A stretch of DNA of 64,000 bases from Bacillus sp. PK3_68 (GCF_003600835.1 NZ_NQYC01000001.1:3200001-3264000), one strand, 5' to 3'; shown: positions 1 to 10,996, numbered from the stretch's first letter. The notes: generated by a model not told the origin, from the letters alone. A program made the numbers and translations.

Positions 1-247
1 CTTAGTACGAGAGGACCGGGATGGACGCACCGCTGGTGTACCAGTTGTCTTGCCAAAGGCATCGCTGGGTAGCTATGTGCGGACGGGATAAGTGCTGAAA
101 GCATCTAAGCATGAAGCCCCCTCAAGATGAGATTTCCCATAGCGCAAGCTAGTAAGATCCCTGAAAGATGATCAGGTAGATAGGTTCGAGGTGGAAGCGT
201 GGCGACACGTGTAGCTGACGAATACTAATCGATCGAGGACTTATCCT
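1..247 (+). rRNA. 23S ribosomal RNA, 3' end (partial)
   Basis: The window opens inside the 3' part of a 23S rRNA gene. The sarcin-ricin loop sequence AGTACGAGAGGACCGG is at bases 4-19, and the molecule ends near GATCGAGGACTTA at about 230-243, which is typical of Bacillus. The exact 3' end is uncertain by a few bases. The 5' part lies outside the window. It is followed by a spacer of about 100 bases without a tRNA and then by 5S rRNA. Confidence 0.97.
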
Positions 248-350
248 AATGATACGCCTAACGGCGTCACACATGAAATGGCACGGAGTTGCCGGTTACT
301 GACACATATTATCCAGTTTTGAAAGAACAAACTCTTTCAACTTTATACAG

Positions 351-466
<116 letters not shown>

Positions 467-471
467 AATCC

Positions 472-502
472 AAAAGAACAGCAGACGCTGTTCTTTTTTT
501 TA
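472..502 (+). terminator. rRNA operon terminator
   Basis: AAAGAACAGC and GCTGTTCTTT form a strong stem with a four-base loop, followed by a T tract. It sits six bases after the end of 5S rRNA. Confidence 0.9.
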
Positions 503-607
503 TTATGCTAAACGACCCTTTCTTTTTTTCCTTCTTCTTTCTCTATTTAATTTGTGATAAACTTACGTCATTGTTTGGAAGATTGTTAAATTGAAGGAGG
601 GTGTCCC

Positions 608-1150
608 ATGCTGGAAAATGGATTAGTTATGGCATTGATTATTTTAATTATTAATGTTTGTTATGTATCATTCTTTACGATTCGGATGATTCTAACATTA
701 AAGGGATATCGTTATTTTGCTGCATTTGTTAGTATGGTTGAAATTATTATTTATATTATTGGTTTAGGCATGGTGCTGGATAACTTAAATGAAATTCAAA
801 ATGTTATTGCTTATGCTGTTGGTTATGGTTTAGGGGTAATCGCCGGAATGAAACTGGAAGAAAAGCTAGCGCTTGGCTACATTACTGTCAATGTGATTAC
901 TAAAGAATATGATAAGGATTTGCCAAAGCAGCTTCGAGATCAAGGTTATGGAGTGACGAGCTGGGCAGCCAATGGGCTTGAAGGAGATCGTATGGCGCTG
1001 CAAATTTTAACGCCAAGAAAATATGAGTTGAAACTATATAGCCAAATTAAAGAATTGGATCCTAAGGCGTTTATTATCGCTTATGAACCGAAAACAATTC
1101 ACGGCGGGTTCTGGGTGAAAACTGTTAAAAGAGGGAAGCTGGCAGAATGA
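608..1150 (+). CDS. yebE: UPF0316 membrane protein, YebE family
   Basis: A 180-residue protein of unknown function. The N-terminal half (about residues 5-85) is hydrophobic with about three membrane segments (DUF5698-like). The C-terminal half is a soluble, probably cytoplasmic DUF2179-type domain. I recognise the family from the overall pattern, including the glycine-rich membrane segment near residues 70-82 ([13 protein letters not shown]). The start is set by GGAGGG at 597-602. It overlaps the next gene by four bases (ATGA), so the two are translationally coupled. In B. subtilis the same pair precedes the purine operon. Molecular function is not known. Confidence 0.9.
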   Translation: MLENGLVMALIILIINVCYVSFFTIRMILTLKGYRYFAAFVSMVEIIIYIIGLGMVLDNLNEIQNVIAYAVGYGLGVIAGMKLEEKLALGYITVNVITKEYDKDLPKQLRDQGYGVTSWAANGLEGDRMALQILTPRKYELKLYSQIKELDPKAFIIAYEPKTIHGGFWVKTVKRGKLAE

Positions 1151-1341
1151 GCAAAAAGAAAAAATTTTATTTGCAGGAGAATGAAACAATTGACCAGTGT
1201 CTAAAGCGTATGTCGGCAGAAGGTTACACACCTGTCCGAAGAATGGAACGCCCTGTTTTTAAAGAGGAAACTGTTGATGGGGAGAAAAAATATACGCCGA
1301 TCGGCAGAGAAATCATTTTTGAAGGGAAATTAACCCCTTAA
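1147..1341 (+). CDS. yebG: NETI-motif small protein, YebG family
   Basis: A 64-residue basic protein with the NETI motif at about residues 11-14 ([13 protein letters not shown]), which names the family. It overlaps yebE by four bases and is probably made from the same transcript. No membrane segment or known catalytic motif is visible. Its conserved place just upstream of purE suggests old synteny rather than a role in purine synthesis, because the purine promoter and riboswitch lie between yebG and purE. Confidence 0.88.
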   Translation: MSKKKKFYLQENETIDQCLKRMSAEGYTPVRRMERPVFKEETVDGEKKYTPIGREIIFEGKLTP

Positions 1342-1383
1342 ACACGAACATTAAAAAAATAAAAAATAAAATCGTTCGATTTT
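1340..1383 (+). promoter_or_regulatory. candidate PurR-binding PurBox pair
   Basis: Two inverted sites resemble the B. subtilis PurBox (AWWWCCGAACWWT). Box 1 is AAACACGAACATT at 1340-1352 and box 2, on the minus strand, reads AAAATCGAACGAT at 1383-1371. Each matches 11 of 13 positions by eye. They are 18 bases apart and end just upstream of the -35 box, the arrangement known for PurR control of the pur operon. The match is imperfect, so this is inference. Confidence 0.6.
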
Positions 1384-1386
1384 TTA

Positions 1387-1416
1387 TTGACAATACAGTT
1401 TTAAGCTTGTTAAGAT
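1387..1416 (+). promoter_or_regulatory. sigma-A promoter of the pur operon
   Basis: A consensus TTGACA (-35) at 1387-1392 is followed after 18 bases by TAAGAT (-10) at 1411-1416. It is located between the PurBox-like sites and the riboswitch. Confidence 0.85.
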
Positions 1417-1429
1417 GTAGATGACAAAT

Positions 1430-1507
1430 ACGTTGCCTCATATAATAGCGGGGATATGGCCTGCAAGTTTCTACCCGATTACCGTAAATGATCGGACTAT
1501 GGGGAAA
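1430..1507 (+). promoter_or_regulatory. purine (guanine-class) riboswitch aptamer
   Basis: All core elements of the purine riboswitch are present: the P1 strand with TATAAT at 1441-1446, P2 (GCGGG/CCTGC) with loop GATATGG, the joining segment GTTTCTAC, P3 (CCGATTA/TGATCGG) with loop CCGTAAA, and the J3/1 segment GACTATGG. The discriminator base in GACTATG is C, which in known members selects guanine/hypoxanthine rather than adenine. The P1 helix is short (CCTC/GGGG). It lies in the 5' leader of purE, as in B. subtilis. Confidence 0.95.
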
Positions 1508-1553
1508 GCACATTTTATCTGGGGTTTATTCTGTCTTAACGAGCTTTTTTTGC

Positions 1554-1602
1554 CCGGATGAGCTGCTTTCTCTTGTGAGAAGGACAGCCATCCGGTTTTT
1601 TA
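1554..1602 (+). terminator. riboswitch-controlled intrinsic terminator
   Basis: CCGGATG (1554-1560) pairs with CATCCGG (1588-1594), with GCTG/CAGC and TTCTC/GAGAA extending inside, followed by TTTTTTA. It lies about 50 bases after the aptamer and 40 bases before purE, so it is the expression platform that stops transcription when guanine is bound. Confidence 0.85.
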
Positions 1603-1643
1603 TATGTTTTTTTATATGCGATTAACTATTTAGGAGGGCAATC

Positions 1644-2132
1644 ATGTCAGTAGAAGTGGGCGTAATTATGGGAAGTACCTCTGATTGGGAAACAATGAAG
1701 CATGCTTGCGATATTCTGGAAGAGCTTGAAGTGCCATTTGAGAAAAAAGTCGTTTCAGCCCATCGCACACCTGATCTTATGTTTCAGTATGCTGAAAGCG
1801 CAAGAGAGAAAGGGATAAAGGTAATTATCGCTGGTGCGGGAGGTGCCGCTCATCTTCCAGGAATGGTTGCTGCTAAAACGACTTTGCCTGTCATTGGTGT
1901 GCCTGTCCAATCTAAAGCACTAAATGGCATGGATTCTTTATTATCCATTGTACAAATGCCAGGGGGTGTGCCGGTAGCAACAGTAGCCATTGGGAAAGCA
2001 GGGGCTATCAATGCTGGGTTGCTGGCAGCACAAATATTGTCTGTTACTAATAATGGTCTGGCTGTAAGGTTGAAAGAGCGCCGCAAACATATAGAAGAAA
2101 CTGTATTGGAAAGTAGTGATCAACTTGTCTAA
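1644..2132 (+). CDS. purE: N5-carboxyaminoimidazole ribonucleotide mutase PurE
   Basis: First gene of the pur operon. It moves the carboxylate of N5-CAIR to carbon 4 to give CAIR, working with PurK. At 162 residues it has the usual class I length. Diagnostic segments are [11 protein letters not shown] near residue 6, SAHRTPD near 38-44, and [12 protein letters not shown] near 66-77, which form the substrate site of the octamer. The start ATG has AGGAGGGC 6-7 bases upstream. The 3' end overlaps the start region of purK. Expression should be governed by the PurBox-like sites and the guanine riboswitch upstream. Confidence 0.97.
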   Translation: MSVEVGVIMGSTSDWETMKHACDILEELEVPFEKKVVSAHRTPDLMFQYAESAREKGIKVIIAGAGGAAHLPGMVAAKTTLPVIGVPVQSKALNGMDSLLSIVQMPGGVPVATVAIGKAGAINAGLLAAQILSVTNNGLAVRLKERRKHIEETVLESSDQLV

Positions 2133-3273
2133 ACGAATGATTGTGCCTGGACAAACAATAGGAATTATCGGCGGTGGACAGCTTGGCCGAATGATGGCCC
2201 TAGCTGCTAAAGAAGCAGGTTTTAAGATTGCGGTTCTTGAGCCGGGAGAAAACTCTCCATGTGGACAAGTGGCTGATATCGAAATTAATGCGGCTTATGA
2301 TGATCCTGAAGCTTTAGATCAATTGGCTGCTGTTAGTGATGTGATTACGTACGAATTTGAAAATATAGATTATGAAGGTTTAAAAAAACTGCAGGAAAAA
2401 GCATTTGTCCCGCAAGGAGCGGAACTAATCAGAATCACACAAAACCGTGTGGCTGAAAAAGAAACAATTGTCAAAGCGGGCGTTCCCGTAGCACCTTATG
2501 AAGTCATTACGGAAACAGCGGAAATTTATGATACGATAGATAAGCTCGGATATCCGTCTGTCTTAAAAACAGCACGTGGCGGCTACGATGGCAAGGGACA
2601 ATTTGTGATTAAGGAGCCATCTCAGGTTGAGAAAGCTGCTCAGCTTTTACAGCATGGAGTTTGTGTATTGGAAAAGTGGATTCCATTTGAACGGGAAATT
2701 TCAGTGATTGTTACACGAAACCTTCAAGGAGAAACAACTTATTTTCCGGTTGGAGAAAATGTACATAAAGAAAATATTCTCCATGAAACGATTGTACCGG
2801 CAAGAGTAGCAGAAGGGGTCAAAAAAGAAGCTGTTAAAGCAGCTGAGAAGATTGCTGAAGCACTCTCACTCGTCGGCACGCTGGCTGTAGAAATGTTTGT
2901 CGGCAAGGATGGAGAAATTTACATTAATGAGCTAGCGCCAAGACCTCACAATTCAGGGCATTATACAATTGAAGCTTGTGATGTCTCCCAGTTTGGCCAG
3001 CACATTCGTGCGATTTGTAATTGGCCACTAAAAACGCCAGAGCTCTTAAAGCCCGCTCTCATGGTCAATATACTTGGCGAACACATGCCAGAGGTTTTGG
3101 AGGGAATAGCAAAACACCCGGAATGGTCCGTTCACTTATACGGAAAAGCAGAAGCAAAAGTAAAACGAAAAATGGGACATATCACAATTCTGACAAGTGA
3201 CATGGAAGCCGTACTTGAAGAAGTAGAGGCAAGCGGGATCTGGAGCAATAATGGAAAGCTGATCGGAGGATAA
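2125..3273 (+). CDS. purK: N5-carboxyaminoimidazole ribonucleotide synthase PurK
   Basis: ATP-grasp enzyme that makes N5-CAIR from AIR, bicarbonate and ATP. The nucleotide-binding N-terminus has [12 protein letters not shown]. The ATP-grasp core shows [10 protein letters not shown] near residue 150-160 and [14 protein letters not shown] near 270. The start is uncertain: GTG 2116, TTG 2125 and ATG 2137 are all in frame inside the end of purE. I chose TTG 2125 because it gives an N-terminus beginning MSK, like the B. subtilis protein. It overlaps purE by eight bases and ends four bases before purB. Confidence 0.95.
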   Translation: MSKRMIVPGQTIGIIGGGQLGRMMALAAKEAGFKIAVLEPGENSPCGQVADIEINAAYDDPEALDQLAAVSDVITYEFENIDYEGLKKLQEKAFVPQGAELIRITQNRVAEKETIVKAGVPVAPYEVITETAEIYDTIDKLGYPSVLKTARGGYDGKGQFVIKEPSQVEKAAQLLQHGVCVLEKWIPFEREISVIVTRNLQGETTYFPVGENVHKENILHETIVPARVAEGVKKEAVKAAEKIAEALSLVGTLAVEMFVGKDGEIYINELAPRPHNSGHYTIEACDVSQFGQHIRAICNWPLKTPELLKPALMVNILGEHMPEVLEGIAKHPEWSVHLYGKAEAKVKRKMGHITILTSDMEAVLEEVEASGIWSNNGKLIGG

Positions 3274-3277
3274 AAAA

Positions 3278-4573
3278 ATGATCGAACGTTATACACGCCC
3301 GGAGATGGGAGCCATTTGGACGGAGGAAAACCGCTATCAGGCTTGGTTGGAAGTGGAGATTCTTGCCTGTGAAGCATGGGCAGAACTTGGTGACATTCCG
3401 AAAGAAGATGTGCAAAAAATTCGCGAAAATGCAGGATTTGATGTAAATCGCATTAAAGAGATTGAAGAAGAAACACGCCATGACGTGGTGGCTTTTACAC
3501 GTGCGGTATCTGAAACACTTGGAGAGGAACGGAAATGGGTTCATTACGGCTTAACCTCTACGGATGTTGTCGATACAGCATTATCTTATTTACTGAAGCA
3601 GGCGAATACGATCTTAAGAAAAGATCTTGAGAATTTTGTCAGCATTCTTAAAGAAAAAGCAAAAGAACATAAATATACCGTGATGATGGGACGCACGCAC
3701 GGTGTTCATGCAGAGCCGACTACATTTGGCTTGAAGCTGGCTCTGTGGCATGAAGAAATGAAAAGAAATCTTGAACGCTTTAATCAGGCAGCTGAAGGAG
3801 TCGAGTATGGAAAAATCTCTGGAGCTGTCGGTACGTATGCGAATATCGACCCATTTGTTGAAGAGTATGTCTGCAAACACCTTGGGACAAAACCGGCGCC
3901 GATTTCTACACAAACATTGCAGCGCGATCGACACGCTCATTACATGGCTACGCTAGCTTTAATTGCTACATCTGTCGAGAAATTCGCGGTGGAAATTCGC
4001 GGGCTGCAAAAAAGCGAAACACGCGAAGTGGAAGAATTCTTTGCGAAAGGTCAAAAAGGTTCTTCTGCTATGCCGCATAAGCGCAATCCAATTGGTTCAG
4101 AAAACATGACAGGCCTTGCCCGTGTGATCCGTGGCCATATGCTGACAGCTTATGAAAATGTGCCGCTTTGGCATGAGCGTGACATCTCTCACTCTTCAGC
4201 TGAACGGATTATTTTACCGGATGCTACCATTGCCTTGAATTATATGTTGAACCGTTTCGGAAATATCGTGAAAAATCTAACGGTCTTTCCTGAGAATATG
4301 AAGCGCAATATGGATCGGACCTTAGGCTTGATTTATTCACAACGTGTCCTGCTCGCTTTGATCGATAAAGGTATGGCACGCGAAGCAGCCTATGATACGG
4401 TTCAGCCGAAGGCAATGGAAGCATGGGAGAGACAAGTCCCATTCCGTGAATTGATTGAAGCGGATGAGAAGATCACCTCAAAATTAACGGCTGAAGAAAT
4501 TGCTGATTGCTTTGACTATAACTATCACTTACAGCATGTTGATACAATCTTTACCCGTCTTGAATTAGACTGA
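3278..4573 (+). CDS. purB: adenylosuccinate lyase PurB
   Basis: Cleaves SAICAR to AICAR plus fumarate, and adenylosuccinate to AMP plus fumarate. At 431 residues it has the standard length of the fumarase/aspartase superfamily. The superfamily signature [11 protein letters not shown] near residues 262-272 carries the flexible loop with the catalytic serine. The catalytic histidine segment [10 protein letters not shown] is near 138-147, and the N-terminal RYTRPEM motif is present. The start ATG follows GGAGGATAAAAA. It serves both IMP and AMP synthesis, so its place third in the operon is typical of Bacillus. An 87-base gap with a hairpin separates it from purC. Confidence 0.98.
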   Translation: MIERYTRPEMGAIWTEENRYQAWLEVEILACEAWAELGDIPKEDVQKIRENAGFDVNRIKEIEEETRHDVVAFTRAVSETLGEERKWVHYGLTSTDVVDTALSYLLKQANTILRKDLENFVSILKEKAKEHKYTVMMGRTHGVHAEPTTFGLKLALWHEEMKRNLERFNQAAEGVEYGKISGAVGTYANIDPFVEEYVCKHLGTKPAPISTQTLQRDRHAHYMATLALIATSVEKFAVEIRGLQKSETREVEEFFAKGQKGSSAMPHKRNPIGSENMTGLARVIRGHMLTAYENVPLWHERDISHSSAERIILPDATIALNYMLNRFGNIVKNLTVFPENMKRNMDRTLGLIYSQRVLLALIDKGMAREAAYDTVQPKAMEAWERQVPFRELIEADEKITSKLTAEEIADCFDYNYHLQHVDTIFTRLELD

Positions 4574-4583
4574 TAACAACATA

Positions 4584-4607
4584 GAGGTTCCGTACAGGCG
4601 GGACCTC
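4584..4607 (+). other. intra-operon hairpin between purB and purC
   Basis: GAGGTTCCG (4584-4592) and CGGGACCTC (4599-4607) form a nine-pair stem (one T-G wobble) with a six-base loop. No T tract follows, so it is not a classical terminator. It lies in the largest gap of the operon and could be an RNA processing or stability element; that role is inference. Confidence 0.55.
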
Positions 4608-4660
4608 CTCTAACAAATAGTGACTGAAGATTTTTAATTATTTTACAAGGGGAAGTCACA

Positions 4661-5380
4661 TTGGAAAAAGGCTCACTGCTTTATGAAGGAAAAGCGAAAC
4701 GGATTTATGCAACTGATCAGGAGGATGTTGTCTTGATCGCCTACAAAGATTCAGCCACTGCTTTTAACGGAGAGAAGAAGGCAGAGCTGGCGGGCAAGGG
4801 AAGATTGAATAATGAAATTAGCAGCCGCCTCTTTTTAAAGCTTAAGGAGCTTAACATTCCCTCCCACTTTATTGAACAGCTCTCCACACATGAGCAGCTG
4901 GTCAAGCATGTAAGTATTATTCCTCTCGAAGTTGTTACGCGAAATGTGGCGGCAGGCAGCCTAGCCAAGCGTCTCGGACTCGAAGAAGGACAGGTATTTG
5001 ATCAGCCAATCGTTGAATTCTACTTTAAAGATGATCAACTTGGTGATCCTCTTCTTACTGAAGACCACATTCAGTTATTGAAAATTGCTTCTAAAGAGGA
5101 AGTAGCTGAGATAAAGAAGCAAGCTCTGGCGATTAATGAAGCACTCCTCTCATTATTTGCAGATATGGAAATCGATTTGATCGACTTTAAAGTCGAATTC
5201 GGCAAAGACAAAAATGGATCCATTTTACTGGCCGATGAAATCTCGCCGGATACGTGCCGTCTATGGGAACGGAACACAAACCGCAAGTTAGATAAAGATG
5301 TGTTCCGCCGTGATTTAGGCAATTTAGTAGAAGCATATGAAGAAGTGTTTAATAGATTAGGGGGAAATCAGCATGTATAA
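4661..5380 (+). CDS. purC: SAICAR synthase PurC
   Basis: Phosphoribosylaminoimidazole-succinocarboxamide synthase joins CAIR and aspartate with ATP. At 239 residues it has the usual bacterial length. The N-terminus LLYEGKAKRIY is the glycine-rich nucleotide segment. The family signatures PLEVVTRNVAAGS (about residues 87-99) and LADEISPDTCRLW (about 190-202) are intact. Translation starts at TTG 4661, supported by AAGGGGAAG about seven bases upstream. Its end overlaps purS by eight bases. Confidence 0.97.
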   Translation: MEKGSLLYEGKAKRIYATDQEDVVLIAYKDSATAFNGEKKAELAGKGRLNNEISSRLFLKLKELNIPSHFIEQLSTHEQLVKHVSIIPLEVVTRNVAAGSLAKRLGLEEGQVFDQPIVEFYFKDDQLGDPLLTEDHIQLLKIASKEEVAEIKKQALAINEALLSLFADMEIDLIDFKVEFGKDKNGSILLADEISPDTCRLWERNTNRKLDKDVFRRDLGNLVEAYEEVFNRLGGNQHV

Positions 5381-5627
5381 AGTAAAAGTATTCGTTACAT
5401 TAAGAGAAAGTGTATTAGACCCACAAGGAAAAGCGGTTCAACAGTCATTAGCTAATCTTGGTTATGAAGGCGTTCAAGACGTACGCATCGGAAAATATAT
5501 GGAATTAACGGTCGATGGGAACAGTCAGGAAGTAGAAAAGACAGTAAACGAAGTATGCGAGAAGCTGTTGTCTAATCCAGTTATCGAAGATTACAGATAC
5601 GAGATTGAGGAGAGTGTTCAGCAGTGA
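5373..5627 (+). CDS. purS: FGAM synthase subunit PurS
   Basis: An 84-residue small subunit of the three-part phosphoribosylformylglycinamidine synthase (PurS, PurQ, small PurL). It lets PurQ and PurL associate and pass ammonia. The pattern [19 protein letters not shown] and the GKYMEL segment identify the family. It starts within the end of purC, with AGGGGGAA upstream, and shares a GTGA overlap with purQ, consistent with equimolar production. Confidence 0.96.
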   Translation: MYKVKVFVTLRESVLDPQGKAVQQSLANLGYEGVQDVRIGKYMELTVDGNSQEVEKTVNEVCEKLLSNPVIEDYRYEIEESVQQ

Positions 5628-6307
5628 AATTCGCAGTGATTGTGTTCCCGGGCTCTAATTGTGATGTTGATATGTTTCATGCAGTGAAAGACGAATTGGG
5701 CGAGGAAGTAGAATATGTTTGGCATGATGCTGATGATTTAAGCCAATTTGATGGCATTTTGCTACCAGGCGGCTTCTCCTACGGCGATTATCTTCGATCT
5801 GGAGCGATCGCCCATTTATCGAAGGTGATGAACGAAGTAAAAAAAGCAGCTGAAGCAGGAAAGCCAGTTCTCGGTGTATGTAATGGTTTCCAGATTCTAC
5901 TTGAGTCAGGTTTGCTGCCAGGAGCTATGCTGCGCAATAAAGACTTAAAGTTCGTTTGCCGACCGACACAACTGCGAGTAGAAAACAACGAAACCATGTT
6001 TTCTTCTGCATATAGCAAGGGTGAAGAAATTACTGTTCCTGTTGCTCACGGAGAAGGAAACTACTACTGTGATGAAGCAACGTTAAAACAACTGCAAGAC
6101 AATCAGCAAATCGTATTTACGTATGCAGACAATTTCAATGGTAGTTTGCAGGACATCGCTGGAATTGTAAATGAAAAAGGAAATGTTCTTGGAATGATGC
6201 CTCATCCTGAGCGAGCAGTGGATGAGCTGCTTGGAAGTGCAGACGGATTAAAATTATTTCAATCAATCGTAAAACAATGGAGGGAATCTCATGTCGTTAA
6301 TGCTTGA
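5624..6307 (+). CDS. purQ: FGAM synthase glutaminase subunit PurQ
   Basis: A 227-residue class I glutamine amidotransferase that supplies ammonia to PurL. The nucleophile elbow GVCNGFQIL holds the catalytic cysteine (about residue 86), and MPHPERA near the C-terminus holds the His/Glu pair. The N-terminus [10 protein letters not shown] is typical. It starts at GTG 5624, overlapping the purS stop by four bases, and overlaps purL by 17 bases. Confidence 0.97.
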   Translation: MKFAVIVFPGSNCDVDMFHAVKDELGEEVEYVWHDADDLSQFDGILLPGGFSYGDYLRSGAIAHLSKVMNEVKKAAEAGKPVLGVCNGFQILLESGLLPGAMLRNKDLKFVCRPTQLRVENNETMFSSAYSKGEEITVPVAHGEGNYYCDEATLKQLQDNQQIVFTYADNFNGSLQDIAGIVNEKGNVLGMMPHPERAVDELLGSADGLKLFQSIVKQWRESHVVNA

Positions 6308-8525
6308 ACCAAGTCCATCACAAATTAAAGAACAGAAAATTTACCGCGAGATGGGCATGACGGATGAGGAATTCGCAAAAGCTGAGCAGATTCTGGGACG
6401 CACGCCAAACTATACGGAAACCGGTCTTTTCTCTGTTATGTGGTCTGAACACTGCAGCTATAAAAATTCCAAACCAGTACTTCGTAAATTTCCGGTAACA
6501 GGAGAACGTGTTCTTCAAGGGCCGGGAGAAGGAGCTGGAATTGTTGATATTGGCGACGAGCAGGCCGTTGTGTTTAAAATTGAAAGCCACAACCATCCTT
6601 CAGCGATTGAGCCGTATCAAGGGGCAGCCACAGGCGTGGGCGGCATTATCCGCGATGTTTTCTCAATGGGGGCCCGCCCGGTAGCGATGTTAAATTCCTT
6701 GCGGTTTGGTGAATTAGAGTCAAGCCGTGTCAAGTATTTATTTGAAGAAGTAGTAGCAGGCATTGCTGGCTATGGCAACTGTATTGGTATTCCAACGGTC
6801 GGCGGGGAAATTCAGTTTGACCATACGTATGAAGGCAACCCTCTCGTTAATGCGATGTGTGTCGGATTGATTGATCACAAAGATATCCAAAAAGGCCAGG
6901 CAAAAGGCATTGGCAATACGGTTATGTACGTAGGCGCAAAAACAGGACGCGATGGCATTCACGGAGCGACTTTTGCTTCTGAGGAATTGAGTGAACAATC
7001 TGAAGAAAAGCGTCCGGCCGTTCAAGTAGGTGACCCGTTTATGGAGAAACTGTTGCTGGAAGCTTGTCTTGAACTTGTGAAAAGTGATGCACTTGTCGGC
7101 ATTCAAGATATGGGAGCAGCCGGATTGACAAGTTCTTCAGCTGAGATGGCGAGCAAGGCTGGTTCAGGCATCGAAATGAACCTTAATTTTGTACCTCAGC
7201 GTGAAACAGGCATGACACCATATGAAATGATGCTTTCAGAATCACAAGAGCGGATGCTCATTGTCATCAAAAAAGGACGGGAAAAAGAAATCGAAGAGCT
7301 TTTTGCCAAATATGGACTGGAGGCTGCTAAGGTTGGCCGTGTAACAGATGACGGTATGCTTCGCCTTCTTCATAGAGGGGAAATAGTGGCGGAAGTACCT
7401 GCTGATGCACTGGCGGAAGATGCACCAGTCTACTATAAGCCGTCAGCGGAGCCAGCTTACTATCGCGAGTATCAGGCAATGGAGCAGGAAACGCCTCAAG
7501 TCACAGATTTTAAAGAAACACTGATTCAATTGCTTTCCCAGCCTACCATTGCGAGCAAAGAATGGGTTTACGGGCAATACGATTATCAAGTACGGACAAA
7601 TACAGTAGTGGCTCCAGGCTCTGATGCAGCGGTCATTCGTGTGCGCGGTACAAATAAAGCGCTAGCGATGACAACAGACTGTAACTCTCGTTATCTATAT
7701 CTCGATCCGGAAACAGGCGGAAAAATTGCGGTAGCAGAAGCTGCGCGTAATATCGTTTGCTCAGGCGGTGAACCATTGGCCATTACAGACTGTTTGAACT
7801 TTGGAAATCCGGAAAAACCGGAAATCTTCTGGCAGATTGAAAAAGCAACAGACGGAATGAGCGAGGCATGCCGAGTGTTGAGTACCCCGGTAATCGGAGG
7901 AAATGTTTCTTTATATAATGAAACGAACGGAACAGCTGTTTACCCAACACCTGTTGTGGGCATGGTCGGTCTAATTAAAGATCTTTCTCATATTACAACG
8001 CAAAGCTTCAAACAAGCAGGCGATCTTATCTATATCATCGGAGAAACAAAAGCGGAGTTTGGCGGAAGTGAATTGCAGAAGCTGCATAATAATGGAGAAA
8101 TCTTCGGAAAAGCACCAGCGATTGATTTAACAGTAGAGGAAGCAAGACAGGAGGCTTTATTAAGGGCCATCCAAGCAGGCGCTGTACAATCAGCACATGA
8201 TGTAGCGGAGGGCGGATTTGCAGTGGCCCTTGCGGAAAAAGCTTTCGGCACAGGTCTTGGAGCAAATATAGAAATGGATGATGACATCGAGCGGACAGCC
8301 GCTTTATTCAGTGAAACACAGTCCCGTTTTATCGTAACAGTCAGCAAAGAAAACCAAGAGGCGTTTGAATCCATCGTAGCGGAAGCGAAGCTTGTTGGAG
8401 AAGTAACAGCTGAAGAAAATTTAGTGATCAAACAGCAAGAGGATATAGTTATCAAAGCAGAAGTCCGTGAACTTGAAGGAGCTTGGAAAGGAGCGATTCC
8501 ATGCTTGCTGAAGTCAGAGGCTTAA
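6291..8525 (+). CDS. purL: FGAM synthase large subunit PurL (small type)
   Basis: A 744-residue ATP-dependent synthase that converts FGAR to FGAM with ammonia from PurQ. This is the short Gram-positive form, which needs PurS and PurQ. Family segments include [11 protein letters not shown] near residue 45, [14 protein letters not shown] near 97-110, [12 protein letters not shown] near 160-171, and the second half with a repeated AIRS-like domain ([10 protein letters not shown] near 535). The start ATG has GGAGGG ten bases upstream, inside purQ. The 3' end overlaps purF, so the operon is tightly coupled here. Confidence 0.98.
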   Translation: MSLMLEPSPSQIKEQKIYREMGMTDEEFAKAEQILGRTPNYTETGLFSVMWSEHCSYKNSKPVLRKFPVTGERVLQGPGEGAGIVDIGDEQAVVFKIESHNHPSAIEPYQGAATGVGGIIRDVFSMGARPVAMLNSLRFGELESSRVKYLFEEVVAGIAGYGNCIGIPTVGGEIQFDHTYEGNPLVNAMCVGLIDHKDIQKGQAKGIGNTVMYVGAKTGRDGIHGATFASEELSEQSEEKRPAVQVGDPFMEKLLLEACLELVKSDALVGIQDMGAAGLTSSSAEMASKAGSGIEMNLNFVPQRETGMTPYEMMLSESQERMLIVIKKGREKEIEELFAKYGLEAAKVGRVTDDGMLRLLHRGEIVAEVPADALAEDAPVYYKPSAEPAYYREYQAMEQETPQVTDFKETLIQLLSQPTIASKEWVYGQYDYQVRTNTVVAPGSDAAVIRVRGTNKALAMTTDCNSRYLYLDPETGGKIAVAEAARNIVCSGGEPLAITDCLNFGNPEKPEIFWQIEKATDGMSEACRVLSTPVIGGNVSLYNETNGTAVYPTPVVGMVGLIKDLSHITTQSFKQAGDLIYIIGETKAEFGGSELQKLHNNGEIFGKAPAIDLTVEEARQEALLRAIQAGAVQSAHDVAEGGFAVALAEKAFGTGLGANIEMDDDIERTAALFSETQSRFIVTVSKENQEAFESIVAEAKLVGEVTAEENLVIKQQEDIVIKAEVRELEGAWKGAIPCLLKSEA

Positions 8526-9922
8526 ATGAAGAGTGCGGCGTGTTTGGCATATGGGGGCATGAGGATGCGGCACAGATCACTTATTATGGTCTGCACAGCC
8601 TACAGCATCGTGGTCAAGAAGGTGCTGGGATCGTTGTATCAGACGGCGAAAAGCTTCGTGGCGTAAAAGGTGAGGGACTCGTCACAGAGGTATTTAGCCA
8701 AGAAAAGGTTCAAGAGTTAAAGGGCTTTGGTGCCATTGGCCACGTAAGATATACAACAGCAGGAGGCGGCGGATATGAAAATGTTCAGCCGCTGCTGTTT
8801 CATTCGCAAACCGGCAGTCTGGCACTAGCTCATAATGGAAATTTAGTGAATGCTACTTCTTTAAAGCATCAGCTGGAAGGACAAGGAAGTATCTTCCAAA
8901 CAACTTCAGATACTGAAGTTTTGGCTCACTTAATCCGCCGTGGCGGATTTGGAACGATGAAAGACCAGATGAAGCATGCGCTATCGATGCTAAAGGGTGC
9001 TTATGCTTTTCTGGTTATGACAGAAAATGAATTGCTGGTGGCGCTTGATCCGAATGGTTTGCGCCCGTTATCAATTGGTCAGCTCGGTGATGCATTTTGT
9101 GTCGCTTCCGAAACTTGTGCTTTTGATATTGTCGGTGCAAAATTTATTCGCGATGTAGCACCAGGTGAATTATTAATTATTAACAAGGACGGCATACGGT
9201 CCGAGCGGTTCTCAATGGCGACCAACCAGGCTATTTGCACGATGGAATATGTCTATTTCTCCCGTCCGGATAGTGACATTCACGGAATTAATGTTCACAG
9301 CGCGAGAAAGCGTTCTGGCATTCAGCTAGCAAAAGAAGTAAATATTGAAGCGGATGTCGTAACTGGAGTGCCAGATTCAAGTATTTCGGCTGCTATCGGC
9401 TTTGCCGAAGCAACAGGAATTCCTTATGAAATGGGACTCATTAAAAACCGCTATGTCGGCCGGACGTTCATCCAGCCTTCTCAATCGTTACGTGAACAAG
9501 GGGTAAAAATGAAGCTGTCGCCGGTTCGCGGCGTTGTTGAAGGCAAGCGGGTTGTCATGGTAGATGATTCAATCGTCCGCGGTACAACGAGCAGACGCAT
9601 TGTGAAAATGCTAAAGGATGCTGGTGCGTTGGAAGTACATGTGTGCATTACTTCGCCGCCAATTAAAAATCCTTGCTATTACGGCATTGATACATCAACA
9701 AGAGAAGAGTTAATCTCCGCTACTCACTCCGTAGAAGAATTAAGGGAGGCAATCGGCGCCGACTCTTTAACATTCTTGAGTGTGGAAGGATTGATTAAGG
9801 CAATCGGTCATGAAAAACAAAATGGTCATTGCGGCCAGTGTCTCGCCTGTTTTACAGGGGAGTATCCGACAGAAATTTTGCCGGACACGATGCATCCGCA
9901 TGATAAAGAACTGATGTGTTAA
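8501..9922 (+). CDS. purF: amidophosphoribosyltransferase PurF
   Basis: First committed enzyme: PRPP plus glutamine to phosphoribosylamine. I place the start at ATG 8501 because AAAGGAG is seven bases upstream and it gives an 11-residue propeptide ([11 protein letters not shown]) before the catalytic Cys12, as in B. subtilis. The Ntn glutaminase domain is followed by a phosphoribosyltransferase domain with the PRPP loop [14 protein letters not shown] (about residues 344-357). Four cysteines expected to hold the 4Fe-4S cluster are visible: one in AICTMEY, one in NPCYYG, and two in CGQC near the C-terminus. The length is 473 residues. Confidence 0.97.
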   Translation: MLAEVRGLNEECGVFGIWGHEDAAQITYYGLHSLQHRGQEGAGIVVSDGEKLRGVKGEGLVTEVFSQEKVQELKGFGAIGHVRYTTAGGGGYENVQPLLFHSQTGSLALAHNGNLVNATSLKHQLEGQGSIFQTTSDTEVLAHLIRRGGFGTMKDQMKHALSMLKGAYAFLVMTENELLVALDPNGLRPLSIGQLGDAFCVASETCAFDIVGAKFIRDVAPGELLIINKDGIRSERFSMATNQAICTMEYVYFSRPDSDIHGINVHSARKRSGIQLAKEVNIEADVVTGVPDSSISAAIGFAEATGIPYEMGLIKNRYVGRTFIQPSQSLREQGVKMKLSPVRGVVEGKRVVMVDDSIVRGTTSRRIVKMLKDAGALEVHVCITSPPIKNPCYYGIDTSTREELISATHSVEELREAIGADSLTFLSVEGLIKAIGHEKQNGHCGQCLACFTGEYPTEILPDTMHPHDKELMC

Positions 9923-9970
9923 TAAAGCTAGCTGTTCATGCAGCTAAGAGTATATAAGGGGGATCTACGA

Positions 9971-10996
9971 ATGGCAAAGTCGTATGAAGCGGCAGGAGTA
10001 AATATTGAAGCGGGCTATGAAGCGGTGGACCGGATGAAGAAACATGTAAAACGGACGAACCGTGCAGGCGTGATGGGCACGCTTGGCAGTTTCGGCGGCA
10101 TGTTTGATTTATCTGCTACAAATGTAAAAGAACCTGTGTTAGTATCCGGCACGGATGGTGTTGGCACGAAATTAAAGCTCGCTTTTATGATGGACCGTCA
10201 TGATACGATTGGTATTGACTGTGTGGCGATGTGCGTGAATGACGTCATTGTACAGGGAGCAGAACCGCTTTACTTCCTTGATTATATTGCCTGCGGCCAG
10301 GCTTTGCCTGAAAAGATCGAGCAAATCGTCAAGGGAGTCGCCGACGGCTGTGAACAGGCGGGATGTGCATTAGTCGGCGGTGAAACCGCAGAAATGCCCG
10401 GCATGTACAGTGACGGCGAATATGATATCGCCGGCTTTACCACAGGAGTGGCGGAAAAAAGCAAGCTGATTACTGGTGAGAATATTCAGGAGGGAGATGT
10501 CCTGATTGGACTGCCTTCAAGCGGCGTACATAGCAACGGGTTCTCGCTCATACGCAAAATCTTTTTTGAGCAACATGGCCTTACGCCAGAAGCGGAGCTG
10601 GAAGAGCTGTCTGCTCCTCTCGGAGAGGTACTGCTTACACCGACAAAGATTTACGTGAAGCCGGTTCTTGAAGTATTGAAAAACTTGGAAGTCAAGGGCA
10701 TGGCCCATATAACAGGCGGCGGTTTTATCGAAAATATTCCACGCACACTGCCGGAAGGATTAGGTGCAGTTATTACAGAAGGCACATGGGACGTTCCAGA
10801 GGTTTTCCATGCATTGAAAGCATACGGAGAGCTTGATCCGAAGGAAATGTATAACATTTTCAATATGGGTATTGGATTAGTCATGGTCGTATCTGCCACA
10901 GAAGAAGAGCAGGCCAAACAGCTGATTGAACAAGCAGGGGAGAAAGCTTATACAATCGGACGGGTTATCTCAGGTGAAGGGGTTCAATTCGAGTGA
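9971..10996 (+). CDS. purM: AIR synthase PurM (FGAM cyclo-ligase)
   Basis: Converts FGAM to AIR using ATP. An upstream in-frame start at 9938 is possible, but ATG 9971 has AAGGGGG about eight bases upstream and gives an N-terminus ([19 protein letters not shown]) like known PurM. The length is then 341 residues. Signatures are [10 protein letters not shown] near residue 56, GGETAEMPG near 138, and [13 protein letters not shown] near 243. It shares a four-base GTGA overlap with purN. Confidence 0.96.
   Translation: MAKSYEAAGVNIEAGYEAVDRMKKHVKRTNRAGVMGTLGSFGGMFDLSATNVKEPVLVSGTDGVGTKLKLAFMMDRHDTIGIDCVAMCVNDVIVQGAEPLYFLDYIACGQALPEKIEQIVKGVADGCEQAGCALVGGETAEMPGMYSDGEYDIAGFTTGVAEKSKLITGENIQEGDVLIGLPSSGVHSNGFSLIRKIFFEQHGLTPEAELEELSAPLGEVLLTPTKIYVKPVLEVLKNLEVKGMAHITGGGFIENIPRTLPEGLGAVITEGTWDVPEVFHALKAYGELDPKEMYNIFNMGIGLVMVVSATEEEQAKQLIEQAGEKAYTIGRVISGEGVQFE

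Noticed and set aside
1313-1513. Minus-strand frame across the purine riboswitch
   Set aside because: The region is explained by the promoter and the aptamer; no RBS.
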